This document shows positions 28,491-38,405 of a stretch of DNA of 64,000 nt, one piece after another. The notes beneath the pieces were generated by a model. That model was not told where the DNA came from and did not search any database. It worked only from the letters and a program-made list of their open reading frames with translations. Origin of the DNA: CBFIHN01 sp965662575 (lineage in GTDB: Bacteria > Pseudomonadota > Gammaproteobacteria > Francisellales > CACEW01); the NCBI GenBank assembly GCA_965662575.1, contig CBFIHN010000001.1, positions 1 through 64,000 of the forward strand, in the 5' to 3' direction. Each line of letters begins with the position of its first letter. The first letter of the stretch is position 1. A program made the translations under genes and the position numbers.

Positions 28491-29828
28491 TCACAACAGT
28501 TTTGGCACCGACCAAATTGCCTGTAGGGAATTCAGTGTTATCTCTCCTAATCTGGATAAAGTTTCAGCACCAATATTCAAAGGAGGTAGCCAATATATCG
28601 TATGACCAAGTGGTCGCAGTAATGCGCCTTGCCGAACTGCCTCTTGGTATAATTGATAACCGGCACGACTAGGTAAGTTTTCAGCGGCTAAATCTGCTGC
28701 GATTACAGCACCAATACCACGAATATTCGTTAGCATACCGGTTTTGTCTGCCACACGGTCAAACTCTTGCCTCATCATGGCTTGGAGTTGGGCTGCTCGA
28801 TTGATAAGCCCCTCCTGTTCTATCACATTGAGCGTTGCTAAAGCCAAACTGACACCAAGAGCATTGCCAGAGTAGGTGTGTGAATGTAAAAAAGCCTTCC
28901 CAGACTCGTTGTCGTCATAAAATGCTTGGTAAATAGGGTTGGTAGTTAGCACAGCGCTAAATGGCATCCAACCAGACGTTAAGCCTTTCGATAAACAAAC
29001 AAAGTCTGGTTTAATCAATGCGTGCTCACAGGCTAACATTTTCCCAGTTCGACCAATGCCTGTCATAATTTCATCAGCGATTAAATGGATATCATGCTGC
29101 TTGGCAAAATTTGCTAACCGAGATAAGAAATCTTGGCTATATACTTTCATCCCACCAGCACCCTGTAAAATAGGCTCGACAATGATGGCTGTGGCGTTAT
29201 CGCAATATGGCAATAACGTTTTTTCAACTTCACCCCAATGTAATTCAGCATTGTGCCAAGCAGGATCATCAGCGCCACTGACAGACAGTGGTTCAACTAA
29301 AATAGGGTCAAATAACATGGTGCGATATGGCGTGCGATATAGGCCGAGATCACTCACACTTAATGCACCACTTGTTTCACCATGATAGCCATTTTTTAAG
29401 GCAATAAATTGAGTTTTGTTCGTGTTACCCTCTAAAACTCGGTAATGTAGGCTCATTTTCATAGCGACTTCAACTGCACAGGAACCATCACCAGCATAAA
29501 AAACCTTCTCTAAATGTGGCATGAATGTGGTTAATTTTTGAGAGAGCCTCGTTATATTTTCATGCGTGGTATTGGCAAAGATAACATGCTCAAATTGCTC
29601 AATCTGATGAAGCAGTGCCTGCTTAAGTACTGGGTGATTATGCCCTAGCGACTTGCACCACCAACTCGAAATGGCATCAATAATTTTTTTACCATCAGAT
29701 AACTCTAGATAACTGCCATAAGCACGCTTTATCACTAATGGCCTGAATTGCTCATAATCTTTCATTTGTGAGCAAGGATGCCAATTATATTTGAGGTCTA
29801 GCTGTTGTAAATCTGCATCAATTATCAT
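28491..29828 (-). CDS. bioA: Adenosylmethionine-8-amino-7-oxononanoate aminotransferase
   Basis: Biotin synthesis enzyme converting KAPA to DAPA with S-adenosylmethionine as amino donor. 445-residue class III aminotransferase: AISSWWCKSLGHNHP near the N-terminus, IVEPILQGAGGM, LIADEIMTGIGRTG, and the PLP lysine in CLSKGLTSGWMP. It diverges from bioB across an 86-bp control region containing a BirA-type operator. Its substrate would need BioF, which is only a relic in this locus. Confidence 0.95.
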   Translation of the reverse strand: MIIDADLQQLDLKYNWHPCSQMKDYEQFRPLVIKRAYGSYLELSDGKKIIDAISSWWCKSLGHNHPVLKQALLHQIEQFEHVIFANTTHENITRLSQKLTTFMPHLEKVFYAGDGSCAVEVAMKMSLHYRVLEGNTNKTQFIALKNGYHGETSGALSVSDLGLYRTPYRTMLFDPILVEPLSVSGADDPAWHNAELHWGEVEKTLLPYCDNATAIIVEPILQGAGGMKVYSQDFLSRLANFAKQHDIHLIADEIMTGIGRTGKMLACEHALIKPDFVCLSKGLTSGWMPFSAVLTTNPIYQAFYDDNESGKAFLHSHTYSGNALGVSLALATLNVIEQEGLINRAAQLQAMMRQEFDRVADKTGMLTNIRGIGAVIAADLAAENLPSRAGYQLYQEAVRQGALLRPLGHTIYWLPPLNIGAETLSRLGEITLNSLQAIWSVPKLL

Positions 29829-29859
29829 TTGTAAACCTATTTATATTAATGGTTGACTA
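29829..29859. promoter_or_regulatory. BirA-type biotin operator
   Basis: TTGTAAACC (29829–29837) faces GGTTGACTA (29851–29859) across 13 bp. The left half is identical to the known TTGTAAACC half-site and the right half agrees with GGTTTACAA at 7 of 9 positions; the usual spacer is a base or two longer. It directly abuts the bioA start codon and covers the bioB −35 box, so bound BirA–biotinyl-AMP would block both directions. Confidence 0.75.
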
Positions 29860-29881
29860 AGTGGAGATTAGCACCTACCAT
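29853..29881 (+). promoter_or_regulatory. bioB promoter, facing an opposed bioA promoter
   Basis: Plus strand: −35 TTGACT (29853–29858), 17-bp spacer, −10 TACCAT (29876–29881). Minus strand, for bioA: −35 TTGTTT (29888–29893), 17 bp, −10 TAATCT (29865–29870). The two overlap face to face, as in the E. coli bio control region. Confidence 0.6.
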
Positions 29882-29914
29882 GTGCTGAAACAAGCAACGC
29901 AATAAAAAAAACTT

Positions 29915-30880
29915 ATGAGCCATTTTTTCGTCACCAAAGAGTTCATCAGTGAGCTATATCAAAAGCCTTTTTTTGAGTTAATACACCAGGCCTACCAATG
30001 CCATAGCGTACACTTTGAAGCTGGCGATATGGAATTCTGTGCCTTATGCAGTATCAAAACAGGTGCTTGTCCCGAAGACTGCGCTTATTGCCCGCAAAGT
30101 GGGCACTATAAAACCGGCCTGCAAAAAGAAAAACTGCTCGATATTAACGACGTCTTGGACCAGGCTAAATTAGCAAAGGCTAATGGTGCCAAACGTTTTT
30201 GTATGGGCGCAGCTTGGAAAAATCCACCCAAGAAGGATTTCCCTAAAGTACTTGAGATGATTGAGTCTGTGAAGGCGCTTGGCTTAGAGACCTGTGCAAC
30301 ACTTGGGATGCTCGATAAAAATCAGGCCGATGAATTGAAGGCGTCAGGATTAGATTATTATAATCACAATCTCGATACATCACCTGATTATTACCCAACG
30401 ATTATTCAAACCAGAACCTATCAAGATCGCATTGATACTTTACATACCGTCGCTGCTGCAGGTATTAACGTCTGCTGTGGTGGCATTATTGGCATGGGAG
30501 AGACGCGTGAGGATCGTGTTGGCTTTCTATTAGCGCTAGCAGACCTACCTTCTGCACCTCAAAGCATTCCCATTAATGAATTGATTCCAATACCGGGCAC
30601 ACCACTAGCAAACCAACAAGCGGTTGATAGCTTTGAATTCATCAGAACAATTGCGATCACAAGAATTTTATTTCCTAAATCCAAAGTTAGGCTATCTGCA
30701 GGTCGAGAAAACATGTCAGATGAGATGCAAGCTTGGTGTTTTATGGCTGGTGCTAACTCAATATTTATCGGTGATAAATTACTCACTGCAAAGAACCCAG
30801 GACAAAACCAGGATATCCACCTATTAAACCGACTGGGATTAAACGTTCCTAGGATTGCGAAGCAAAGTCAAAAATGCTGA
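29915..30880 (+). CDS. bioB: Biotin synthase
   Basis: Radical-SAM enzyme that inserts sulfur into dethiobiotin. 321 residues with the CxxxCxxC cluster motif in [16 protein letters not shown], the second-cluster ligands in MGAAWKNPP and ETCATLGML regions, [13 protein letters not shown], and the C-terminal [14 protein letters not shown] motif. Its stop codon overlaps the ATG of the bioF relic (ATGCTGA), showing that the genes were once coupled. Confidence 0.96.
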   Translation: MSHFFVTKEFISELYQKPFFELIHQAYQCHSVHFEAGDMEFCALCSIKTGACPEDCAYCPQSGHYKTGLQKEKLLDINDVLDQAKLAKANGAKRFCMGAAWKNPPKKDFPKVLEMIESVKALGLETCATLGMLDKNQADELKASGLDYYNHNLDTSPDYYPTIIQTRTYQDRIDTLHTVAAAGINVCCGGIIGMGETREDRVGFLLALADLPSAPQSIPINELIPIPGTPLANQQAVDSFEFIRTIAITRILFPKSKVRLSAGRENMSDEMQAWCFMAGANSIFIGDKLLTAKNPGQNQDIHLLNRLGLNVPRIAKQSQKC

Positions 30881-31115
30881 GTGAATCATTAGATCACAGA
30901 CTATCCGGGCATAGAACTAGACAACCAATCGAGCTAGGAAAATGATTGCAGCAATCATATCACCGGTGATGGAAACATCCACATCCATTTCTCTAGTGAT
31001 GATAACTGGGAGCTTAAAATGCACCTCACACTGACATGCTTGACGAGGCGGCACGACACTCATGGTTGATGATGTTCCTGGCATGGATGTTCTTGGGAAG
31101 ATGGGCAAATGCTAA
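30874..31115 (+). pseudogene. bioF: bioF relic (8-amino-7-oxononanoate synthase)
   Basis: BioF normally has about 385 residues; here only 242 bp remain. Three BioF blocks can be read in order but in three frames. An intact start overlapping bioB gives [17 protein letters not shown], stopped by TGA at 30943. From 30965 comes DGNIHIHFSSDDNWELKMH, matching the family's DG..YINFSSNDYLGL block. From 31059 comes LMVDDVPGMDVLGKMGKC, matching LLVDDAHGxGVLGxxGRG with the key His lost. The last frame ends on the bioH start. The PLP lysine region and the whole C-terminal half are gone, so the gene cannot make an active enzyme. Confidence 0.85.
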
Positions 31116-31822
31116 GCAAAATAAAGAACGTTTATGCTATCCCAGGCTGGGGGTTTGCCACAACCATTTTTACAGAACTAAAGACTAACAAGTTCGATAT
31201 TGTTGGCCTAGATTATATGGGATCTCGGGCATCTTCAATCCATGACATAACGGCAATAATCGCCGCGAAAGTTCCAAATCATTCTATCTTACTAGGCTGG
31301 TCTTTTGGTGGAATGCTCGCAATCAAATTGGCCGCACAACACCCCAGCAAAGTAAGACGCTTGATGCTTTTATCTAGTCAACCAAAATTATGTGTCGATG
31401 GTCAATGGCTTGGTATCAGTCAAACCAATGCAAATCAGTTTCTAGAACAATTTGAGAAATCACCACAGCAGCAAATGAAATATTTTGCTCGGCTGCTTTG
31501 CTATCCGTCTCGTTCGCCCACGTTACGTCAAATCATACAAAAGCACATGATTGATGAAGCCCAAACAGAGCTAAACTCGCTTTTAAAAATGTTGTTTAGT
31601 GAAGATTTAAGGCAAGACTATAGCAAATTGGGTATTGATATCCTTCACCTCATTTGTGAACAAGATGTTGTTTTAAAGCAACATGCCAGTCAGTTACAAA
31701 ACCTCAACCATAGAGTCAAAGTGATTAGCCTCGAGGACGCGGGGCATGCTGATTTCCTAGTATCACCCAGCAGATATTCTGCAGCGATAGAACAGTTTAT
31801 CAACCATGACAAATCAGATTAA
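31109..31822 (+). CDS. bioH: Pimeloyl-ACP methyl ester carboxylesterase BioH
   Basis: Alpha/beta hydrolase (237 residues) that removes the methyl group after pimeloyl-ACP is built. The nucleophile is Ser65 in LLGWSFGG, the catalytic His is in EDAGHADFL and the acid is in ICEQDVVL. The short N-terminus (VYAIPGWGF) is BioH-like. It overlaps the end of the bioF relic and overlaps bioC by 17 bp. Confidence 0.88.
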   Translation: MLSKIKNVYAIPGWGFATTIFTELKTNKFDIVGLDYMGSRASSIHDITAIIAAKVPNHSILLGWSFGGMLAIKLAAQHPSKVRRLMLLSSQPKLCVDGQWLGISQTNANQFLEQFEKSPQQQMKYFARLLCYPSRSPTLRQIIQKHMIDEAQTELNSLLKMLFSEDLRQDYSKLGIDILHLICEQDVVLKQHASQLQNLNHRVKVISLEDAGHADFLVSPSRYSAAIEQFINHDKSD

Positions 31823-32555
31823 AAAGAAAACCTGCCAGCACTTTAATAAAGCTGCAGCGACTTATGATGCACATTGCAGCGTGCAAAACCAGATATGTGC
31901 CCATTCACTACAGTGCTTACGTAAGTTTGGATCTGACTTTCACTATATTGCTGATTTTGCCTGTGGCACGGGTGAAAGCACCTTACAACTCATACAGCAT
32001 CTTACATTTCATCAATGCTATGCACTTGATTTCGCGAAACAACTACTCACCGTGGCTCATAACAAACTTGTGGAATACGAATATATTGAAATTATTGAAG
32101 CGGACTTCGAGCAACCGTTGCTTATGATGAATAACCTTGATCTGATTTTCTGTAATATGGGACTGCAATGGTCTAATGATATCGCGAAAACACTCAACCT
32201 ATGGCATTCATATTTAGATGATAACGGCCTATTGTTATTTTCAATGCCAACCTCGAATAACTTCAAAGAGCTCGTACCTGAATATAAACCAAAATTCATG
32301 ACACATCAGAAAATTGTTAGTCTTTTATCCAAACAAAAATGGGGGTTACTGCTGACAGATATGACTGAAATAGTGCAGCCTTTTGACCACCCCCTTGACG
32401 CCTTAAGGTCATTAAAAGCAACAGGGACAAATTCTAATAAAGGCATTTATAAAAGACTTGGATTATCACCCATGAAGCTTGAACAAGTGTTTATTGACCC
32501 AACTGACGCCAAGCTGACTTATCAAATTGGTATTTACCTAGCGAGGAAAATTTAG
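31806..32555 (+). CDS. bioC: Malonyl-ACP O-methyltransferase BioC
   Basis: SAM-dependent enzyme that starts pimelate synthesis by methylating malonyl-ACP. 249 residues: the N-terminal CQHFNKAAATYDAHCSVQ block and the SAM motif IADFACGTGEST are typical, followed by DLIFCNMGLQW. Overlaps bioH by 17 bp and the GTG start of bioD by one base. Confidence 0.92.
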   Translation: MTNQIKKKTCQHFNKAAATYDAHCSVQNQICAHSLQCLRKFGSDFHYIADFACGTGESTLQLIQHLTFHQCYALDFAKQLLTVAHNKLVEYEYIEIIEADFEQPLLMMNNLDLIFCNMGLQWSNDIAKTLNLWHSYLDDNGLLLFSMPTSNNFKELVPEYKPKFMTHQKIVSLLSKQKWGLLLTDMTEIVQPFDHPLDALRSLKATGTNSNKGIYKRLGLSPMKLEQVFIDPTDAKLTYQIGIYLARKI

Positions 32556-33235
32556 TGAAAAACACCATATTTATGACGGGAACTGACACCGACATTGGGA
32601 AAACCTACGTGACTTGCTTGATGCTAAAAGCATTCAATGAATCTGGATTAAATACACTCGCATTAAAACCAATTGCCTCAGGGTGTCATAAGAATGAACA
32701 AGGTGAGCTTAGAAACGACGATGCTTTGCAACTGCAACAACATGCCAACATTACAATCCCTTACTCAAGCGTTAACCCCATTACATTTGAACCACCCATT
32801 GCACCACATATTGCTGCGCATAATATAGGGGAAAAACTGTCCATACAGCAAATCGGAGACACCATAAAAAACTTGACTTGTCATTCAGCTGATATGACGT
32901 TGATTGAAGGTGTTGGTGGTTGGTCCGTTCCTATTAATCATAGCGAACTACTCTCTGATGTCATCGCACAACTAGAGATCCCCATCATTCTAGTTGTTGG
33001 CATCAAATTAGGTTGCCTTAACCATGCGCTATTAACCTATCAGAATATTCAAGCAAAAAATGTGCCTATACTGGGGTGGATGGCAAATTGTATAGACCCT
33101 AATACGCTATCAATACCGGAAAATATCGATACATTGGCACAGTGGATAAATGAGCCATGCCTTGGGATTGTACCTTATGGTGATAAATCGACAACGTGTA
33201 TTGATACAAAGCTAATCCGCGACCGACTTCTTTAA
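32555..33235 (+). CDS. bioD: Dethiobiotin synthetase
   Basis: ATP-dependent ring-closing enzyme (226 residues). P-loop GTDTDIGKTYV, the LKPIASGC substrate region and LIEGVGGWSVPI are present. It uses a GTG start that shares its G with the bioC stop (TAGTG). The 3' end overlaps the convergent birA gene by 24 bp, so the structural genes and their regulator end tail to tail. Confidence 0.93.
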   Translation: MKNTIFMTGTDTDIGKTYVTCLMLKAFNESGLNTLALKPIASGCHKNEQGELRNDDALQLQQHANITIPYSSVNPITFEPPIAPHIAAHNIGEKLSIQQIGDTIKNLTCHSADMTLIEGVGGWSVPINHSELLSDVIAQLEIPIILVVGIKLGCLNHALLTYQNIQAKNVPILGWMANCIDPNTLSIPENIDTLAQWINEPCLGIVPYGDKSTTCIDTKLIRDRLL

Positions 33236-34207
33236 AATCGAGGCATCTCCAGAAGAAAAAGCTAGCATTTGACCAGCCTCATTCTTTACCTGTAAATGTC
33301 CGTACTTGTTGATGCCTAAATACAAACCCGTGATTATTTTCTTGCCAGATACCAGTGATATGTGAGAGTTAGTCAGACAATCTCGCTGTTGCCATTCAGA
33401 TTGAAAAACCTCTAACCCTTGTGATGAGAACTTTTCTAAATAATCGATGACTGTATCGATAATATCTGGAACAAGCTGGTTACGATCAATATAGGCATTC
33501 ACCGTGTTAGCCAGGGATGTCCAGTTTTGATCAATATCAGTCTGACCTGCTTTCTTCATGTTAACATTGAGACCAACACCAATGATAACCTGGCAAAAAC
33601 CATTAGATTCTGCTTGAATCTCAATTAATGTCCCTGCCAGTTTTTTGCCCTCGAGTACAATATCATTTGGCCATTTGATCTTTAAAAGTTCACTGGGAAT
33701 CTCTATCACTGAATTAATAGCACGGCATACAGCAAGACCGACGACTAAACTCAAACCGCTTAATTCACTAATATCCTTGTCAAAAGGGCAGAGCAAGGAA
33801 AGATAAACATTATCTGCAAATGGGGAATACCATTGCCGTTGCAGCCTAGCTTTTCCAGCAGTTTGAGTTTCAGCTAGGCAAGCGATAATATCCTGGTTGC
33901 CTTCGGATAGCGCTTTCAAGTAATCATTAGTAGAGGCGATTTTTTCCAACACCACTACATTAACTGAGCGATGCCTAAGCCTAGACTGTAGTTGGTTTTT
34001 ATCTAGAAGTAACAGCCGAGTATTTAGCTGATAACCTTTGCCTTTAGTCGATGTTAATGGCACGTGATATTGTTTTAGCTTCTTAATTGCCTTACAAATC
34101 GCTGCGCGCGAAGTCTCTAACTCATGACCGATAGATGTCCCATCATGATATTGCCCATCGTTAAGTAATTTAACCAATTCAACTAAATTCTGATTAAGTT
34201 CTCTCAT
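33212..34207 (-). CDS. birA: Biotin–protein ligase and bio repressor BirA
   Basis: 331-residue bifunctional protein: winged helix-turn-helix (about 1–60, SRAAICKAIKKLKQY), central ligase domain with KWPNDIVLEGKKLAGTLIE, and a C-terminal SH3-like domain. The biotin-binding loop, normally GRGRRGR, reads GKARLQR (AGKARLQRQWYSP): the first Gly and two of the arginines remain, but two glycines and one arginine are replaced. That is a large change in a very conserved loop and may alter affinity. The DNA-binding domain fits with the operator between bioA and bioB. Confidence 0.9.
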   Translation of the reverse strand: MRELNQNLVELVKLLNDGQYHDGTSIGHELETSRAAICKAIKKLKQYHVPLTSTKGKGYQLNTRLLLLDKNQLQSRLRHRSVNVVVLEKIASTNDYLKALSEGNQDIIACLAETQTAGKARLQRQWYSPFADNVYLSLLCPFDKDISELSGLSLVVGLAVCRAINSVIEIPSELLKIKWPNDIVLEGKKLAGTLIEIQAESNGFCQVIIGVGLNVNMKKAGQTDIDQNWTSLANTVNAYIDRNQLVPDIIDTVIDYLEKFSSQGLEVFQSEWQQRDCLTNSHISLVSGKKIITGLYLGINKYGHLQVKNEAGQMLAFSSGDASILKKSVAD

Positions 34208-34382
34208 CAGCCCACCTTGAACGTATTTGCTTCTAAGTTGGTGTATCGATAAAAACCCGTCCTGAACACTGTTAAGATCTTGTCAATATCATGCATACCC
34301 ACACCCTGGTTATACCCATTTTAGCCATTAGAACTTACTCATAGGTAAGCAAGGTATGACAATAATGCAAAATCTAAAACCC

Positions 34383-35675
<1,293 letters not shown>

Positions 35676-35767
35676 TCATCAATTGCATGTGGGGACTATA
35701 GCTAACAAACTGTGATGTGATCAAGGGTCAGGGTAATTTTTTCAGTGCTTTTGCCATCATGTTTTTT

Positions 35768-37510
35768 TCAGCCGACAGCCAAATAGCCACCTAACTGCAT
35801 CTGATATTTTCCATTAGGCACAGCAATTGATTGACACTGCGCACTATCTATTGTGCCATTGCTTGAATTTAGCGGACAGGCTTGCAACGTGATTTGATTT
35901 TTTTTCGTGAGGTAAATATAAGCCTGCTCAGCATTAATCCGATAAATCGCTGCCCCACGACCTAAATCAGCAAAATGTTGAAATGAACAATGCTCAAATG
36001 TTGGCTGATCCGCCGAGTCAATAAACTCAGTATCTGGGCAACTATATATACCGGTATAACCGGTACTTTTCTCAGCCGCAAAATAGGTATATTTTTTACC
36101 GTTAATCGACACTGACTTAACAAACAAAAACCGTCTGATCCCTTTAGGATGGGCGGATTGATAACAAGACTTACCCGAGCTTGCGCAATATTCTGGGGGA
36201 ATTTTTTTTATTGGATGGTCGATCAAACGTGCATAGGTTAATTGATTGGTATCAGTACTCGCAGAGATCAACCAATCACTATTGTTTTCAGAAATGACGG
36301 TCAGCGGGTAATTAGATAGGTTAAACATATCCCCCAGCTGAGCAACTGATTCAAGCTTACCACTTGCTATATTAAACCGCCTTTCAACGAGTGCAGGGTG
36401 TCTAGAGCCATTGCCATTGGCATTGAATAGATAATATTCCCCATTCAGATTTGCACTATAAATCATTGGCTGGACATATAAAAAGGAAACGCCCATCTGC
36501 TTGCAGGGGCTCTCAATAAAGGCCTTATTACTCACCGGACAATAGCTTAGGTAACCCAAATTATGTTGACTATTATGAGAGGAAATATAAAGATATTTTT
36601 GACCTGAGATATTAGCGATTTGCAATACACCATAAGACTGGATGTATTTAAAGTGAGGCTGACGCATTACAAAACCTTGATGACAAGAGCCCAGACTAGC
36701 TTGATTATTGATTTCACAGCGTGTTATCTGGTTGTCCGTTGAAATATAATATAAATAAGAATTGGGTAAAATAATCAACGGCAGTAGGCCCTGGCCTGGC
36801 AGTAAATTGCTAGCATCAACCGCCAAATAATAGTGTGTCGGATAAGTGCTACCTTTAATAGTTAAAGTCATTGTGCAAGACTGGCCAGGGTTGAGTATTA
36901 TTGGACTTTGTTGCGTTCCGCACTGATCACTGCCGATGGTCACCCCTTGAGGTACCACTGGAAAAACATCAAACAACGGATTATGACTCGTATTCTTGAT
37001 GCTGACGGGATAACTTTTCCCTTGCTTTAGCAAAAATTTAGTCATCGGCTTACCATCAGAGAAAAAATTAACCGATGCTCTAGGGACTAGAGTATGAGGT
37101 GAAACAACTGTGACTGACTTTGATTTGCCAATCGTGCGATTTGCGACAACAGCTGACAGTAAATGTGCGCATGCTTGATTAGACGCCAACAACTGAAAAC
37201 TTGCAATGGCGCCCACCCTGATGGTTTGCTGTTTCGGAGTAATGCTGAGTTTAGACTGACAATTGGATGAATCAATCAGTGCAACGTGGTATGACTGCTG
37301 ACTCACGTTTTTTCCCGAACCGACAACCAAACCACTATCAGCATAACTCAAACTAACAGAAGCCGTTGCACTGCCCAGCTGGGCGATACCTGCAGGAATG
37401 GCAATATGAGCAACCACCTGTTTGTCTGGGTTCACAGGAGCGACTGAATTCGTATGACTACCTGAACAGCCGGACAACAAAACAGTCAGTAAAATTAACC
37501 ACCAAAACAT
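35768..37510 (-). CDS. Large lipoprotein with repeated cysteine-pair modules, unknown function
   Basis: 580 residues with a short signal peptide and lipobox LLSGC (Cys15). Residues about 20–240 look beta-rich and immunoglobulin-like (a central NPGQSCTMTLTIKGS segment resembles DUF11/IPT-type domains). From about 250 on, units recur in which a strand such as YLYYIS, LGYLSYC, GIYSC or ITLQACP is followed after 10–18 residues by a second Cys (CEINNQASLGSC; CPVSNKAFIESPC; CPDTEFIDSADQPTFEHC; CPLNSSNGTIDSAQC). This suggests a disulfide-stabilised beta-propeller. I cannot name the family. The gene lies 22 bp from hflC and probably shares its transcript. Confidence 0.7.
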   Translation of the reverse strand: MFWWLILLTVLLSGCSGSHTNSVAPVNPDKQVVAHIAIPAGIAQLGSATASVSLSYADSGLVVGSGKNVSQQSYHVALIDSSNCQSKLSITPKQQTIRVGAIASFQLLASNQACAHLLSAVVANRTIGKSKSVTVVSPHTLVPRASVNFFSDGKPMTKFLLKQGKSYPVSIKNTSHNPLFDVFPVVPQGVTIGSDQCGTQQSPIILNPGQSCTMTLTIKGSTYPTHYYLAVDASNLLPGQGLLPLIILPNSYLYYISTDNQITRCEINNQASLGSCHQGFVMRQPHFKYIQSYGVLQIANISGQKYLYISSHNSQHNLGYLSYCPVSNKAFIESPCKQMGVSFLYVQPMIYSANLNGEYYLFNANGNGSRHPALVERRFNIASGKLESVAQLGDMFNLSNYPLTVISENNSDWLISASTDTNQLTYARLIDHPIKKIPPEYCASSGKSCYQSAHPKGIRRFLFVKSVSINGKKYTYFAAEKSTGYTGIYSCPDTEFIDSADQPTFEHCSFQHFADLGRGAAIYRINAEQAYIYLTKKNQITLQACPLNSSNGTIDSAQCQSIAVPNGKYQMQLGGYLAVG

Positions 37511-37532
37511 GCTAAGTTACCTCACCAATAAT

Positions 37533-38405
37533 CTATGCTTTAAAATACTTCAAAAACGGATTGTTTGCCTGGATCACCAAGGTATTCCCTGTGTGGCTAA
37601 ATACCTGCTGATAAGCCAATAGGCTACGATAAAATTCATAGAATTGTGGATCTTGACGATAAGACTTGGCATAAATTGCTGCCGCTTGCGCTTGGCCCTG
37701 GGCTTGAATTTTTAATGCTTGGCTTTTTGCATCAGCTAACAATACCGTGACATCAGCATCGGCTTTTGCGCGGATTTGCTCAGAGGCCTCACGCCCTTCT
37801 GAACGCAATAAGGACGCTTCTTTTTCACGCTCTGAGCGCATGCGTTTATAAATCGACGCACTGACACTATCAGGCAGGTCAATCCGGTTAATCCGCACAT
37901 CGATCACTCTAATGCCCAGTGATTTAGCAACTTCTGACGTTTTTTCGCTAATCAAATTCATGACTTGGTCACGCTTACCAGCAATCAATTCTAAGATTGT
38001 CTGTTGTCCAATCTCAGCACGAATCGCATCACTGACCTTTTGTTGCAATAGACGATCAACACGCATTGGGTCGGCGCTGGTTGCCTTATAGTATTCAACA
38101 ATATCGCTAATACGCCATTTGACAAAGGCATCGACAATCACCGATTTTTGCTCTTTGGTAATAATCTGTGATGATTCCATATCCAAGTTACGCAAACGCA
38201 TATCAAATCGACTCACCGATGTAATAAATGGAATTTTAAAGTGCAAACCAGGCTGGTAAATTGCTGGTTTTCCTTCTGCATTGGTTTGAATTTTACCCAA
38301 CCGCAGGACGATCGCATTTTGTGTTTCTTTGACGGTAAATGCACTGAAATAAAAAATAATCAGCACAATGAGAACAAGTGCTGAGATAGGCGTAGTCAGC
38401 TTCAT
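37533..38405 (-). CDS. hflC: HflC, FtsH-regulating SPFH protein
   Basis: Inner-membrane SPFH/Band 7 protein that forms the HflKC cage around the FtsH protease. N-terminal membrane span (ISALVLIVLIIFYFSAFTV), SPFH domain, then a long Ala/Glu/Lys coiled-coil (EREKEASLLRSEGREASEQI). The start at 38405 has GGAGG upstream and overlaps the hflK stop by 4 bp (ATGA); an in-frame ATG 18 bp earlier would lie within hflK. Confidence 0.93.
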   Translation of the reverse strand: MKLTTPISALVLIVLIIFYFSAFTVKETQNAIVLRLGKIQTNAEGKPAIYQPGLHFKIPFITSVSRFDMRLRNLDMESSQIITKEQKSVIVDAFVKWRISDIVEYYKATSADPMRVDRLLQQKVSDAIRAEIGQQTILELIAGKRDQVMNLISEKTSEVAKSLGIRVIDVRINRIDLPDSVSASIYKRMRSEREKEASLLRSEGREASEQIRAKADADVTVLLADAKSQALKIQAQGQAQAAAIYAKSYRQDPQFYEFYRSLLAYQQVFSHTGNTLVIQANNPFLKYFKA

